A stretch of DNA of 64,000 bases from Adiantum capillus-veneris (lineage: Eukaryota; Streptophyta; Polypodiopsida; Polypodiales; Pteridaceae). Shown here piece after piece: positions 1-8,112 of this stretch. The notes beneath the pieces were generated by a model. That model saw only the letters and a program-made list of their open reading frames with translations, was not told the DNA's origin and made no database searches. Location of the stretch: NCBI GenBank assembly GCA_014529385.2, contig CM043971.1:29531709-29595708 (forward strand), in the 5' to 3' direction. A program made the position numbers and the translations under genes. Every line of letters starts with the position of its first letter. Within the stretch, counting starts at the first letter, position 1.

Positions 1-626
1 AGACTAGACATGTTCTATTTCTCTCACAGTGGAGATTGGGTGCTTCTTCCTTGATTATGCAAGTCCTTGTGAGAATGAGAGTCTCTCATATCATTTTCCT
101 CTTCTTGGAACCTTGGTATTTTCTTCAGAAGAATTACATCAGCCGCATGATGCCAAGAAATTACTTATCACCTACCCAAATTTGCTTAAAAATGCTCACT
201 CTAAGGCTCTGGTGTCTCAGGTTGTGGAAGAACTGAGCCAAGACATGATGAAGGAAAGGATTGACTCATGGAAAAGATTTAATAAAAAAATGAGGAGGCC
301 AACAAAAACACACTACCCAGAACAACCAAGTTAAGAAAACAACAGGCTACCATCTTTTCCTTGATAAAAAACCAAGGAGTTTAGATCAAAAACCCTGATC
401 GTGATGTTAGATCAGCTCAACCAAATCATTGGAAAGGAAGACTCTCCCTATCCCATGATCAAAGAATCCAGGGCTAAGATTTTTATAGCCACCCCAACAT
501 TAGTGGATTGAGACCAAGAAAAGTACTTGGAAGGGCCCTTTATCTTGGAGCAAATTACTTGGAACGGCCCTTTATCTTGGATGACACTCAAAAATTTGGG
601 CAAAGAAAAGTTGCCAAGATAGGATG
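1..626 (+). pseudogene. LINE (L1-like) ORF2 fragment, endonuclease end and linker
   Basis: This is the left half of a decayed non-LTR retrotransposon ORF2. An open stretch at 29-334 contains SYHFPLLGTLVF, which resembles the closing SDHFPL motif of an APE-type endonuclease with the Asp changed to Tyr. After it comes a charged linker typical of the region between endonuclease and reverse transcriptase. Near 505-620 there are pieces like the 'GPFxLEEI' segment that precedes the LINE RT. The RT itself resumes at 14403, beyond the Copia-1 insertion, which supports one original ORF2. Stops and frameshifts are frequent, so it is not functional. The family assignment rests mainly on the RT half; this half alone would be weak. 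Confidence 0.6.
622..626. repeat. Target-site duplication of Copia-1 (left copy, ggatg)
   Basis: The five bases ggatg abut the left LTR of Copia-1. The same five bases at 14398-14402 abut the right LTR. This is a direct 5-bp TSD and fixes both outer boundaries of the element. Confidence 0.9.
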
Positions 627-853
627 TGTTGGAATTAGGGTTGCACAGAGACGCACACAGCTTGGAGAAGACAAAGGAAGGTCAAGGCACACAATAGAGA
701 GTGTGTTACTTAGTGTGCAATGGAAAGATAGATACCCCTAGAGTGATGGGCGTATATACAATGCTCGGGGGAAAAAACCTCCTAAAGAGGGAAAAAATGC
801 CCCGGTGGTCCTAGTGTGTTCACACACATCACTACCACATGTATATGGTAACA
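627..853 (-). repeat. Copia-1 3' LTR
   Basis: This 227-bp LTR (plus strand: TGTTGGAATT...GGTAACA) aligns end to end with 14171-14397. It lies next to a minus-strand polypurine run, which marks it as the 3' LTR. Confidence 0.93.
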
Positions 854-866
854 AATCCCCCCTGGA
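854..866 (-). promoter_or_regulatory. Copia-1 polypurine tract
   Basis: Read on the minus strand, CTCCAGGGGGGATT ends directly at the LTR start TGTTACC. This is the usual place and composition for the plus-strand primer of reverse transcription. Confidence 0.8.
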
Positions 867-928
867 GTGATGCGGTGAACTAGAGCTGGCACATGAGTAA
901 AGGGAAGTGCCATGCCGTGAGGACATGA

Positions 929-1760
929 TCAGTCCACAAAGGGGAGTAACCCCAAAGCTTTGCGGAAAGCTTCAAGCTTCTCACGAGACAATGCCTTTGT
1001 GAAAAGATCTGCAAGGTTGTCCTGTGTTGGCACATCAGCCAAGCGGATCTCTCCTGCTGAGAGCCTCTCCCTGACATAGTGGTAATGCACCTCAATGTGC
1101 TTTGTGCGAGCATGAAAAATTGGGTTCCTCGCAACTGCCAATGTGCTCTTACTGTTAGTGTAGATAATGTTGGCAGTGTCCAGTCCAACACCCAAGTCAG
1201 CCATAAGGCGTCTAAGCCATACACACTCAACCATAGCTGTGAAGACTACCCTGTACTCAACCTCACAACTCGAAGTGGCCACAGTAGGTTGCTTCTTGCT
1301 CAACCATGATATACATGAACTGCCAAGCATGAAACAAAAACCACTTGTGGACACTCGCGTGTCAAAACAACCAGCCCAATTTGAGTCCAAAAAAGCATGT
1401 AAGTCTGGCGGCAATGATCCCCCCTTGGAATAAAAAAATCCAAGATGTAAAGTGCCACTAAGGTAGCGGAAAATCCTCTTGACAGCCTGCCAATGCTTAG
1501 ACCCTGGGCTATGCATAAATCTGCTGACTTGTTGTGAGACTGCAAACTGAATATCCGGCCTCGTGTTGCATACATAAATGAGGCAGCCAACAGCAGTTTG
1601 GTAAAGAGTCACATCAGCAGGATCGCCAGCATCATGTAGACTCAACTTCAAACATGTTTCCATGGGAGTGGCAATAGGTTTGCAATCCTCAAGTCCAAAC
1701 TTACATAGCAATGTCTCTATGTAACTTTTCTGACACAAAGCAATACCACCATCACATTGC
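929..1760 (-). pseudogene. Copia-1 RT C-terminal end plus RNase H
   Basis: This is the C-terminal part of the Copia polyprotein. It starts near GGIALCQKSYIETLLCKFGL, the stretch downstream of the RT palm, and passes through the Y-x-x-A-V-G-C-L-I-Y signature. RNase H follows with FLDSNWAGC (first catalytic Asp), the SxEVEY region, YTNSKS, and the closing FTKAL motif before the stop at 929. The frame is open for about 275 codons. The RT fingers and palm, including the YVDD box, are absent: the upstream sequence is integrase joined directly to this point near 1755. The element cannot make an active RT. Confidence 0.85.
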
Positions 1761-2421
1761 TTCATATGGAGTAATAGACTGCAAAGCTTTCGTAGGACAC
1801 CTGTTAAGTACATAAGTGGCACACATGATGGCCTCAAGCCAAAAAGAATGCGGCAAAGCTTGACTTTTGACCATACATCATGCCATTTCCGCCAGTGACC
1901 TGTTTTTCCTCTTAGCAACATTTTTTTTGTTGAGGTGTATAAGGCACTGTACATTGGTGTTTTATCCCACGACTAGCCAGAAATGCATTAAATTCATGAG
2001 ACATATACTCCCCCCCTCGATCGGAACGGAGGGTGCCCATAGTACATTTGGAGACATTCTCAGCCATAGCCAAAAAAAGTTTGAAGCACATAAAAACTTC
2101 GGACTTCGCTTTAAGCGGAAATACCCATGCATGCCTGGAGTAATCATCAATGAAATTCATGAAGTACATGTAATTGCCCAAGGATAGAGTTTGCATGGGC
2201 CCACAAACATCACTATGCACAAGCTGCAACCTGCATGTGGCCCGAACTGAACCATCCTTTGGAAACTTAGAACGTTGCATCTTACCCAAAATACAGCCTT
2301 CACAAACATTTTTGACAGGTGCTTCAAGAGGCGGCAAAGAAGCAACCATATCAGATTTCTGCAAACGCAGCAAACTAGCAAAATTCAGATGACCAAAAAC
2401 GTGCATGCCAAAGTTTTGCAT
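1755..2421 (-). pseudogene. Copia-1 integrase (gag-pre-integrase plus core), truncated
   Basis: The frame 1912-2421 has the H-C zinc motif region (HLNFASL...CEGCILGKM), then VHSDVCGP with the first catalytic Asp and RSDRGGEY with the second. It ends near YTPQQ, where a frameshift occurs. Reading on in another frame, 1755-1911 continues with a PHSFW...CATYVLNR segment up to ITPYEA. There it is joined to the late RT sequence. The C-terminal integrase domain is therefore missing. From the usual Copia layout I infer a deletion of roughly 1.1-1.3 kb. Confidence 0.82.
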
Positions 2422-2913
2422 CTAAATAAGCCCTTGAATCTGCAGCAGCATTTGCAAAATTTTGTCCACACTTGTCATACAAAGTGAGCTTATACAGCCC
2501 ACGACACAAAAGCCCAGATGCAACAATTTCATCACCACAAATTTGACTACAAGTCCAAGTCTAGCAAGTGTGGATACAGACAAGAGATTCTTCTTGATCC
2601 CAGGTACATAAAGTGCATCATCAAGTGTGAAAGTATTGCCATTTGCAACAGTAAGCACAATCTTTCCAACTCCCTGAACCGAATAAGAGACATTGTTGGC
2701 ACAAGTGATAGAATTCCCATGAGGGACAGACTCGAGAGTGGTAAACAATTCACGATGTGAGGTAATGTGCTTTGTAGCACCACTGTCGAAATACCACACA
2801 TGTGAATCTGCAGCAACAACTGACAAGCATGCATCATGGACAACAGGATTGTAAGTGCACTCTGGACTAAAAGCCCATTCTGCATCAACATCAGCATTAC
2901 AGTCTCCGTTCAC
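2422..2913 (-). pseudogene. Copia-1 aspartic protease
   Basis: The protein contains WYFDSGATKHIT, the DSGA active-site motif of Copia proteases, about 40 residues in. Further on LYVPGIKKNLLSVS is the conserved stretch that leads towards gag-pre-integrase. After LARLGLVVKF the frame shifts, and the next ~120 bases continue in another frame towards integrase. The frame begins next to the end of gag (2910). The fold is recognisable but the polyprotein is broken. Confidence 0.82.
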
Positions 2914-3872
2914 AGAAGACTCAACAATGCTGCATTTGTAGTGGAACCAGCATTTGCAGTGGAACCACCCTCTTTCTTCTTAGCCTCTTTGGTCTTCAAC
3001 TTAGGACACGACTTGATCAAGTGATCATTAGCTTTACAAAAATGGCAACGCATCTTCTTTTTGCCCTTATCACCGGAACTTCCAGACGAATTGCTGCCAG
3101 CAGAAGCATTAGGAACAGAATTCTTGCCACTCACAACAGAACCAAAAGAAGTGGATGCATTACTGTTACCACCCTTTCTTTGAGAAGCAATGAAAGCATG
3201 TTCAACTGCACGCTGCCTAGTCCTATTTTTTCTAGAAAGTGACTCTTGCAATAGAATTGTGCATAATGCATCAAACTTGACAACTTCAGGATTTCCTTGG
3301 GTCATCAGTCTCCAAGTACTAGCAAAAGTCTGGTAGGAATCTGGTAAGGCATCAAGAACAGTCTGCACAAGGGAACTGTTTGAAATGACTTCACCTGCAG
3401 AAATAAGTTGCTCATTGATATCCTTGACACTACTGTCCATATCATCTTCCTCATGCATAATCTTCGACTCCAGCTCTTTACGTAGCAAAGCAATTTTAGC
3501 CTCATTGCGGCTTGCATAAAGACCTGCTAGAATATCCCAAGCCTGTTTTGCAGATTTTGTTGAACGGATGTGAGGAACAATGGTGCGCTTCACAATCAAT
3601 GCATGAGCCTGCGCATCCTTTACATCCCAATGAGCTTGTTCTGTCGTAGGCAAAACAACTCTAACAACAGCAATCCTTGCAGCAAGACCTGCAACATCCT
3701 CAACATCGCCTACATCCTCAGAACCAGGACGTACATCAATGCCCTGCACAATGTTCCAGACGCCCTTTGACACAAGAACATGTTGCATCATATAAGCCCA
3801 CATAGGGTAGTTGTCCCCATCCAACCTGTCCTCAGTAGAGCAAACATCTTGAACACATCTGTGTTGTTGTTG
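2910..3872 (-). pseudogene. Copia-1 gag (N-terminus split off by Gypsy-1)
   Basis: This is a Copia gag. It starts with LDGDNYPMWAYMM, the family's N-terminal signature. A helical capsid-like region follows, then a Ser/Gly-rich linker and a CCHC zinc knuckle, CHFCKANDHLIKSC, near 3003-3050. The authentic ATG is not here. It lies at 13806-13808 (minus strand), on the far side of Gypsy-1, which inserted just after the second codon. Joining the flanks also shows a small frame change between the start segment (NNNTDVFKM) and LDGDNY, so gag was damaged independently of the insertion. Confidence 0.85.
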
Positions 3873-3877
3873 TCAGC
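3873..3877. repeat. Target-site duplication of Gypsy-1 (left copy, tcagc)
   Basis: The bases tcagc directly precede TGATGCATGG. The same tcagc at 13801-13805 directly follows the right LTR end CCCTCA. This is a perfect 5-bp TSD. Confidence 0.92.
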
Positions 3878-4165
3878 TGATGCATGGTTTTTAGGACCCC
3901 TTCTGAAGATGCAATAAAGGCACAGTCAGTTGTTGGGGAGATGAGGATACTCTAGTCCAAGGGATCTCGAAAGAGAAGAAAAATCTACTTCACAAGCACC
4001 AAAGAGTAAAAAGTGCCATGGACAGAAGATACGTGGGAACGAGCTCTTATGCATGCCTACAACCTATATCTTACAGAATAGCCCATTCTAGGTGTGAATT
4101 TCTAGTGAAATTTACACAAGGATGTTCGTGTGGACTCACAGCACAGCATACTCCGTTTTCACTTT

Positions 4166-4290
4166 TTTACCGACAATAAATATTTTTTACCACAGTAAAT
4201 ATTTTTCACCTACATGGTAAATACAAATCACTTTTTACCTACAATAACTTTTTTTACCCATGGTAAATATTTTTTACTGCACCATAAGTA
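4166..4290 (+). repeat. AT-rich minisatellite in Gypsy-1 U3
   Basis: Five or six imperfect units alternate TTTTTACC and GTAAATA, giving inverted TTTACC/GGTAAA pairs. The homologous block in the 3' LTR (about 12553-12700) has an extra unit of roughly 20 bp. It lies about 500 bp upstream of the TATA box. Confidence 0.7.
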
Positions 4291-4782
4291 TTTGGTAGGT
4301 AACAATTCACTGTTACTAGAAGCAGTGATTGGGCATCAACAATGCAGTTACAGGAGGAGAAAAGGGGAAAATCTTATGGTAAAGGTGAGTCAACAGGGAT
4401 AAAGACTTTTGAGTTGAAAAGAGACATGCTGATTTTTTCAAAGAACACATGTCAAAAGAAGCCATGGTTGAGGATTTTTTGAGAATTTGATATTCAGGAG
4501 GACCCAGCTGCCACCTCCCCCCCGCAGGTCCCCCCCTGACATGTGCAGAACCTCCAGTTTCAACAGCCACCTTACCTGCTCTTAAATGCCGGTCAAGGCC
4601 TTATCCCCATGTGTCACAATAAAAAAAATCAGCATTTACCCTCCCCTCTCACATCACTCTAGAGAATATCTTGATGGTGACATATCAGGTGACCTCAATC
4701 TGTTGACCACCCTAAACAAAAAGTAACCCCAATCAGCGGATTTAAGCATGTTTATCCCTAATCCTAAACCCTCTCAGAAACC

Positions 4783-4794
4783 TATATAAGGAGG
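4783..4794 (+). promoter_or_regulatory. Gypsy-1 LTR TATA box
   Basis: TATATAAGGAGG is followed by a pyrimidine-rich stretch. The same box occurs in the 3' LTR at 13194. TATATAAGGAGG also appears at 16712 (Gypsy-2 LTR) and as TATAAAAGGAGG at 40572 (Gypsy-4 LTR), so the core promoter is conserved between related LTRs. Confidence 0.7.
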
Positions 4795-5398
4795 CCTTCT
4801 CTCACTCAAAACCAACACTTCACCCACTTCACCAAGCAACGAAGCTATGACGACATTGCTCACAACGAGGAGCTATGGATGGAGCTCTACTCTCTCTCCC
4901 TCTCTCTCTCTCTCTCTCCCTCTAGTATGCTACATTACTAGCCCTAAAACCTAAATAAGGAGTCTTCTCTCATGCTCCATGGCCACCATCCTCGCCATCA
5001 TTCTCTAAGGTATTGATGTGTTGCTAGTAGGATCATACCTACTTGCTGGGTTGATTGTTTTTTGACAAGGGATTATGCCATCCTTGGCTTGCTTCTCTAT
5101 ATCCTTGTTATGTATGATCAGATGCCGTTGTATTGTTAAGCTGATGTCTTGTGTATATATATGCTACATAAGGTCCCTAAGCTTCGTTTCTATGTGTTTT
5201 GCCATATGTTTTGATGTCATCATAATGCCAGAAGTCTCACTTGCCTATGTGCACTATGTGTGAGGTCCCTAAACCTCTTAATTTAGGGTGGTGCCCCCTT
5301 TGTTTTGTTCTTTGCTTGTTTGCATGAGGTGTGGTTTGTGGAGTGTGCACGAGTACAGAGGCCACCCGATTGCACTGCTCTTTTTCCCGCCCTCATTT

Positions 5399-5416
5399 TG
5401 GTGCCCCCACGAAGGA
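5399..5416 (+). promoter_or_regulatory. Gypsy-1 primer binding site
   Basis: TGGTGCCCCCACGAAGGA starts three bases after the 5' LTR. It begins with TGG, complementary to a tRNA CCA end. Gypsy-4 and Gypsy-5 carry the sister site TGGTGCCCCCACTGAGGA. I cannot name the tRNA. Confidence 0.8.
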
Positions 5417-5467
5417 GGGCTACACAGACCTTCAGTCCACAAGCAATGAAGATGTGCAATCTACAAC

Positions 5468-5653
5468 ATGGACGAATGGCGTGAGGAGTTTGCAAATTGG
5501 AGAACAGAAGAGGAGGAGGCTTTAGAGGCCTTAAAAGCTTTCATCGAGGTCTTGTTACCAGGTTGCAGTGTCATTGAAATTCAAGAAGTAAGTTCTTCTA
5601 CATGCCTTGTTCGTGATCGTCGCCAACGAAGGAGAGTAAGAAGAAGAGCTTGA
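5468..5653 (+). CDS. Gypsy-1 leader ORF 1, 61 aa, unknown
   Basis: This is the first ATG-started ORF after the PBS. The protein opens with an acidic, helix-prone stretch (WREEFANW, then EEEEALEALKAFIE) and closes with an Arg-rich tail, RDRRQRRRVRRRA. The basic tail could bind nucleic acid; that is inference. I recognise no family. The stop lies just before the next leader ORF. It sits between PBS and gag, where Gypsy elements normally have untranslated leader, so it belongs to the accessory leader region rather than to gag. Confidence 0.45.
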   Translation: MDEWREEFANWRTEEEEALEALKAFIEVLLPGCSVIEIQEVSSSTCLVRDRRQRRRVRRRA

Positions 5654-5673
5654 TATACCTCTCCTCTCAACCT

Positions 5674-5865
5674 ATGAGTACTCCAGAAACCTCCAACGCA
5701 CACGAGCTTGAAATATTCTACATCAACATACACGAAGGTACTGTGACACACATTAAGGGAAGAGAAAGCATCACTAGACCTCTCTTTCTTGAGGAGCCGA
5801 CTAAGAGGAGGAAGATCACCTCTACACCTAAGTGGCCCAAGGCTGCAGCGCGTGCTCAAGCGTAA
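5674..5865 (+). CDS. Gypsy-1 leader ORF 2, unknown
   Basis: From ATG 5674 the frame encodes about 63 residues beginning MSTPETSNAHELEIFY and ending in a basic segment (EPTKRRKITSTPKWPK). The KRRK cluster resembles a simple nuclear localisation signal, but that is inference. No family is recognised. It follows leader ORF 1 within about 20 nt and precedes leader ORF 3 in the same strand direction. It may be a broken piece of a longer leader protein, because the region has frame changes. Confidence 0.35.
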   Translation: MSTPETSNAHELEIFYINIHEGTVTHIKGRESITRPLFLEEPTKRRKITSTPKWPKAAARAQA

Positions 5866-5902
5866 GGTAACATTTGGCTTAATCTCATTAATAAGGGATT
5901 AC

Positions 5903-6437
5903 ATGACCACTACAGGAAAAAAAAAGGCTAGTGAGCAACCAACTTCAACCTCCAACTTGCAACCACGACTCTCACCCCTAAATCCTCCTGAAGAAAAGAG
6001 GCGAAGGCTTGCCTACAAGATTGCCGCCCGTCTGCGAGTGCTCCCAGTGCACTTTGTGAATCCAGACACCACTAATCCCAAGCCAGCCTCCTGTCCGCGT
6101 GAAGATCACTTTGGATATTGTCCAAAGTGCTTTGGAGACATGGGTGAAAAGCCTCCCTGCCCTACCTTTGCTGCTAATTTTCAAGAAGTTATCTCAATCT
6201 AAGGAAACTATCTTAGTTGATGATGTGCTGCACATTAATGGTGTCACTTTCATTCGTCATGCTGATTATGGTAATAGCATCCAATTGTTGCTTGCTAAAA
6301 GGCTCAGCATTGTACAAAGTGTTGCCATCACGCCTTACGTCTTCACAGATGCATCAGGAAGAGTCGAAGTGATCCGAGGTGCTGACCTTCTGTGGCTGAT
6401 CAGGCTCATTGGTCCCAAGGTGGTGCAACTAAGCTAG
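5903..6437 (+). pseudogene. Gypsy-1 leader ORF 3, possible module-B relative, frameshifted
   Basis: From ATG 5903 a Lys/Pro-rich start (TTTGKKKASEQP) runs to a CPKCFG...CP segment and stops at 6202. An overlapping frame, open to 6437 but without any ATG, continues with ILVDDVLHINGVTFI, a hydrophobic middle and LLWLIRLIGPK. The second frame probably belonged to the same protein before a one-base change near 6190. Its pattern (short strand, helix with 'IVQSV', strand, 'LIxLI') loosely resembles module B of Gypsy-4 (42049-43108). That homology is tentative. Confidence 0.4.
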
Positions 6438-6453
6438 GCTCTTGTGTGTAAGT

Positions 6454-6681
6454 ATGGATGCCAATAATGAGAATGATGATCCCCGCATGTTTCCTTTCCA
6501 TTTTGTGTGTCATATCCGTGTGAATATTTGTATTGATAGAAAAATCTTTTATCAGCAAAGAATAGCCCTGTTGTTTGGAGCCGAGAGACTTGGGGAAATC
6601 TTGCGCTCTCCTCATCCTGTCATTCTACCCTTACTAGACTATTACCATTCCTTTAATGTGTCGATCTTCATCCTATTTTGA
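6454..6681 (+). CDS. Gypsy-1 leader module A, 75 aa
   Basis: ATG 6454 gives a 75-residue protein that is clearly homologous to ORFs at 41804 and 41570 (Gypsy-4) and at 56998-56780 on the minus strand (Gypsy-5). Shared motifs in order are FPFHF, a hydrophobic strand, RKIFYQQR, LFGAERLGEIL, SPHPVILPLLDY and the C-terminal SFNVSIFILF directly before the stop. It lies about 90 nt upstream of gag, as it does in Gypsy-5. No known domain is recognised. Conservation across three diverged elements argues that it is, or was, a real protein. Confidence 0.7.
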   Translation: MDANNENDDPRMFPFHFVCHIRVNICIDRKIFYQQRIALLFGAERLGEILRSPHPVILPLLDYYHSFNVSIFILF

Positions 6682-6772
6682 GCTAAGTTGTGTTAAAGCT
6701 CCAAATTGTAATTACCATACTCTATTTTAAAATAAATTGGAGCTGTTTGTGTAATTGTTTACTCTCTCACTT

Positions 6773-8084
6773 ATGGCCTTCCCTAATTTTTATGGTAAGC
6801 CTGGGGAGGTTGCTCCAGACTTTTTGGATAATTTGAAAATGGCCTTTCTGGTATCGGGAAGGGATGACGAAGCTACTAAGTTAAGGGCCTTTCCTTTGGT
6901 CTTGAGGGAAGGTGCAAAATTATGGTATCAAACTTTGGCACCTGAAGAAAGAAGAGACTGGGAGTCCTTAAAGATGGCCTTCATCGAAGAATTTCGCCAC
7001 CATGAGCCTCCAGAGGAGATATGGAGACAGCTCTTAGAGCTACGCCAAACATCACCCAATGACTATAGAAGCTATGAAGGAAAGTTTTCCAACCTGTGGG
7101 AGAAATGGTGTGCATCACTAGGTGAAGGAGAAAGGGTGCCAGAATGCCTAAAGAAGGACTGTTTCCTGGCAGGGCTTTACCCCCATCCTTCGAGAAAAGG
7201 TAAAAGGTAAATTCCCAGATACCTTTGATAAAGCTATGACTTATGCAAGGGAGAAGGATAGGAAGCTAAAATTCCAAGCTCAACTACAAGGGGGAATGGA
7301 GCCTCCACCGCTAGCTCAACCTACGGCAAGGGTAGTAGCAGGGACAGGAGCAACAGACCAAGAGTCCTCTCAACAAGAATTACTTCAACAAATCACCAAT
7401 CAACTAGAGAGCCTGTCCATCAATCTGGTTCAAGGTGTAAGGGCTCCCCATCCAGGAAATGAACGAAATAGACAAGAAGGACAAAGGCAAGCACGTGAGT
7501 ACATTTGCTACAACTGTGGAGAGGTAGGTCACGGCATGTATTATTGCCCCCATCCACGACGCTATCAAGGAAATGGTAATCAAAGACGGCCTCCTCGCCA
7601 GCAAGTCACTCCTCCTCGAGCTAGGCCACTAAATGGACAAAATGCACATGTGGCTCCACCAATCCAAATATTGAGACCCCCTCCTCCACCACAACAAACA
7701 CCAGCAGAGATCCCTCCACTACCATCGGGAGGGGAGCACAGGGCTGTCTCTGTCATAAGTCTTGACAATGGTAAGGATAAAGGGAAAGAAAAAATGGAGG
7801 AAGCTGTTGCCATGCCAATAAAGAGAGTTAGGAGACAAAGAACTGATGAAATGGAAGCTTCAGAGCCGGATAAAGGGAATGAGGGTTCCTCCCAAGTGAT
7901 AGGAGACAAGAAAAGGAAGAGTAGGTCAAGGAGGCACATAGGAGTAGAAGACTTTCCACTTGGGGTAGGATCCATACCTTACGACTTGGTAGCAGATGTG
8001 AGTAAGCAAGGACCAAAGATTTCATGGCAGCAACTCCTCCACCTTTCCCCAAAGATGCATAGAACCTGGTCTAAGATGGTCTAA
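6773..8084 (+). pseudogene. Gypsy-1 gag, one frameshift
   Basis: The protein starts at ATG 6773 (MAFPNFYGKPGEVAPDFLDN), a match in kind to the gag starts of Gypsy-4 and Gypsy-5. The retrotransposon-gag capsid region holds the W-Y-x-x-L motif around LWYQTLAPEE. The frame breaks near 7180 in a run of five C and resumes in the frame open from 7236. A CCHC zinc knuckle CYNCGEVGHGMYYC starts at 7506. A Pro-rich stretch follows, then a basic segment and DFPLGVGSIPYDL, also present in Gypsy-4. The end near 8070-8085 contains the direct repeat TGGTCTAAGA TGGTCTAAG, which shifts the frame before the protease. Confidence 0.88.
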
Positions 8085-8112
8085 GTCAGTTGGGTCTATT
8101 AGTGCAAGAGAC

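Larger units (their letters stand above)
3878..5395 (+). repeat. Gypsy-1 5' LTR
   Basis: 1,518 bp, TGATGCATGG...CGCCCTCA, nearly identical to 12269-13800. U3 carries a cluster of TTTTTACC/GTAAATA repeats (4166-4290) and a TATA box (4783). A CT-rich run lies near 4890-4920, downstream of the TATA box. Open frames inside it (for example 4214-4402 and 5075-5263) recur unchanged in the other LTR and are not taken as genes. Confidence 0.93.

Noticed and set aside
4214-5263. Small ORFs inside the Gypsy-1 LTR (and the same at 12625-13668)
   Set aside because: They are copies of LTR sequence with no domain. They recur simply because the LTR is duplicated.
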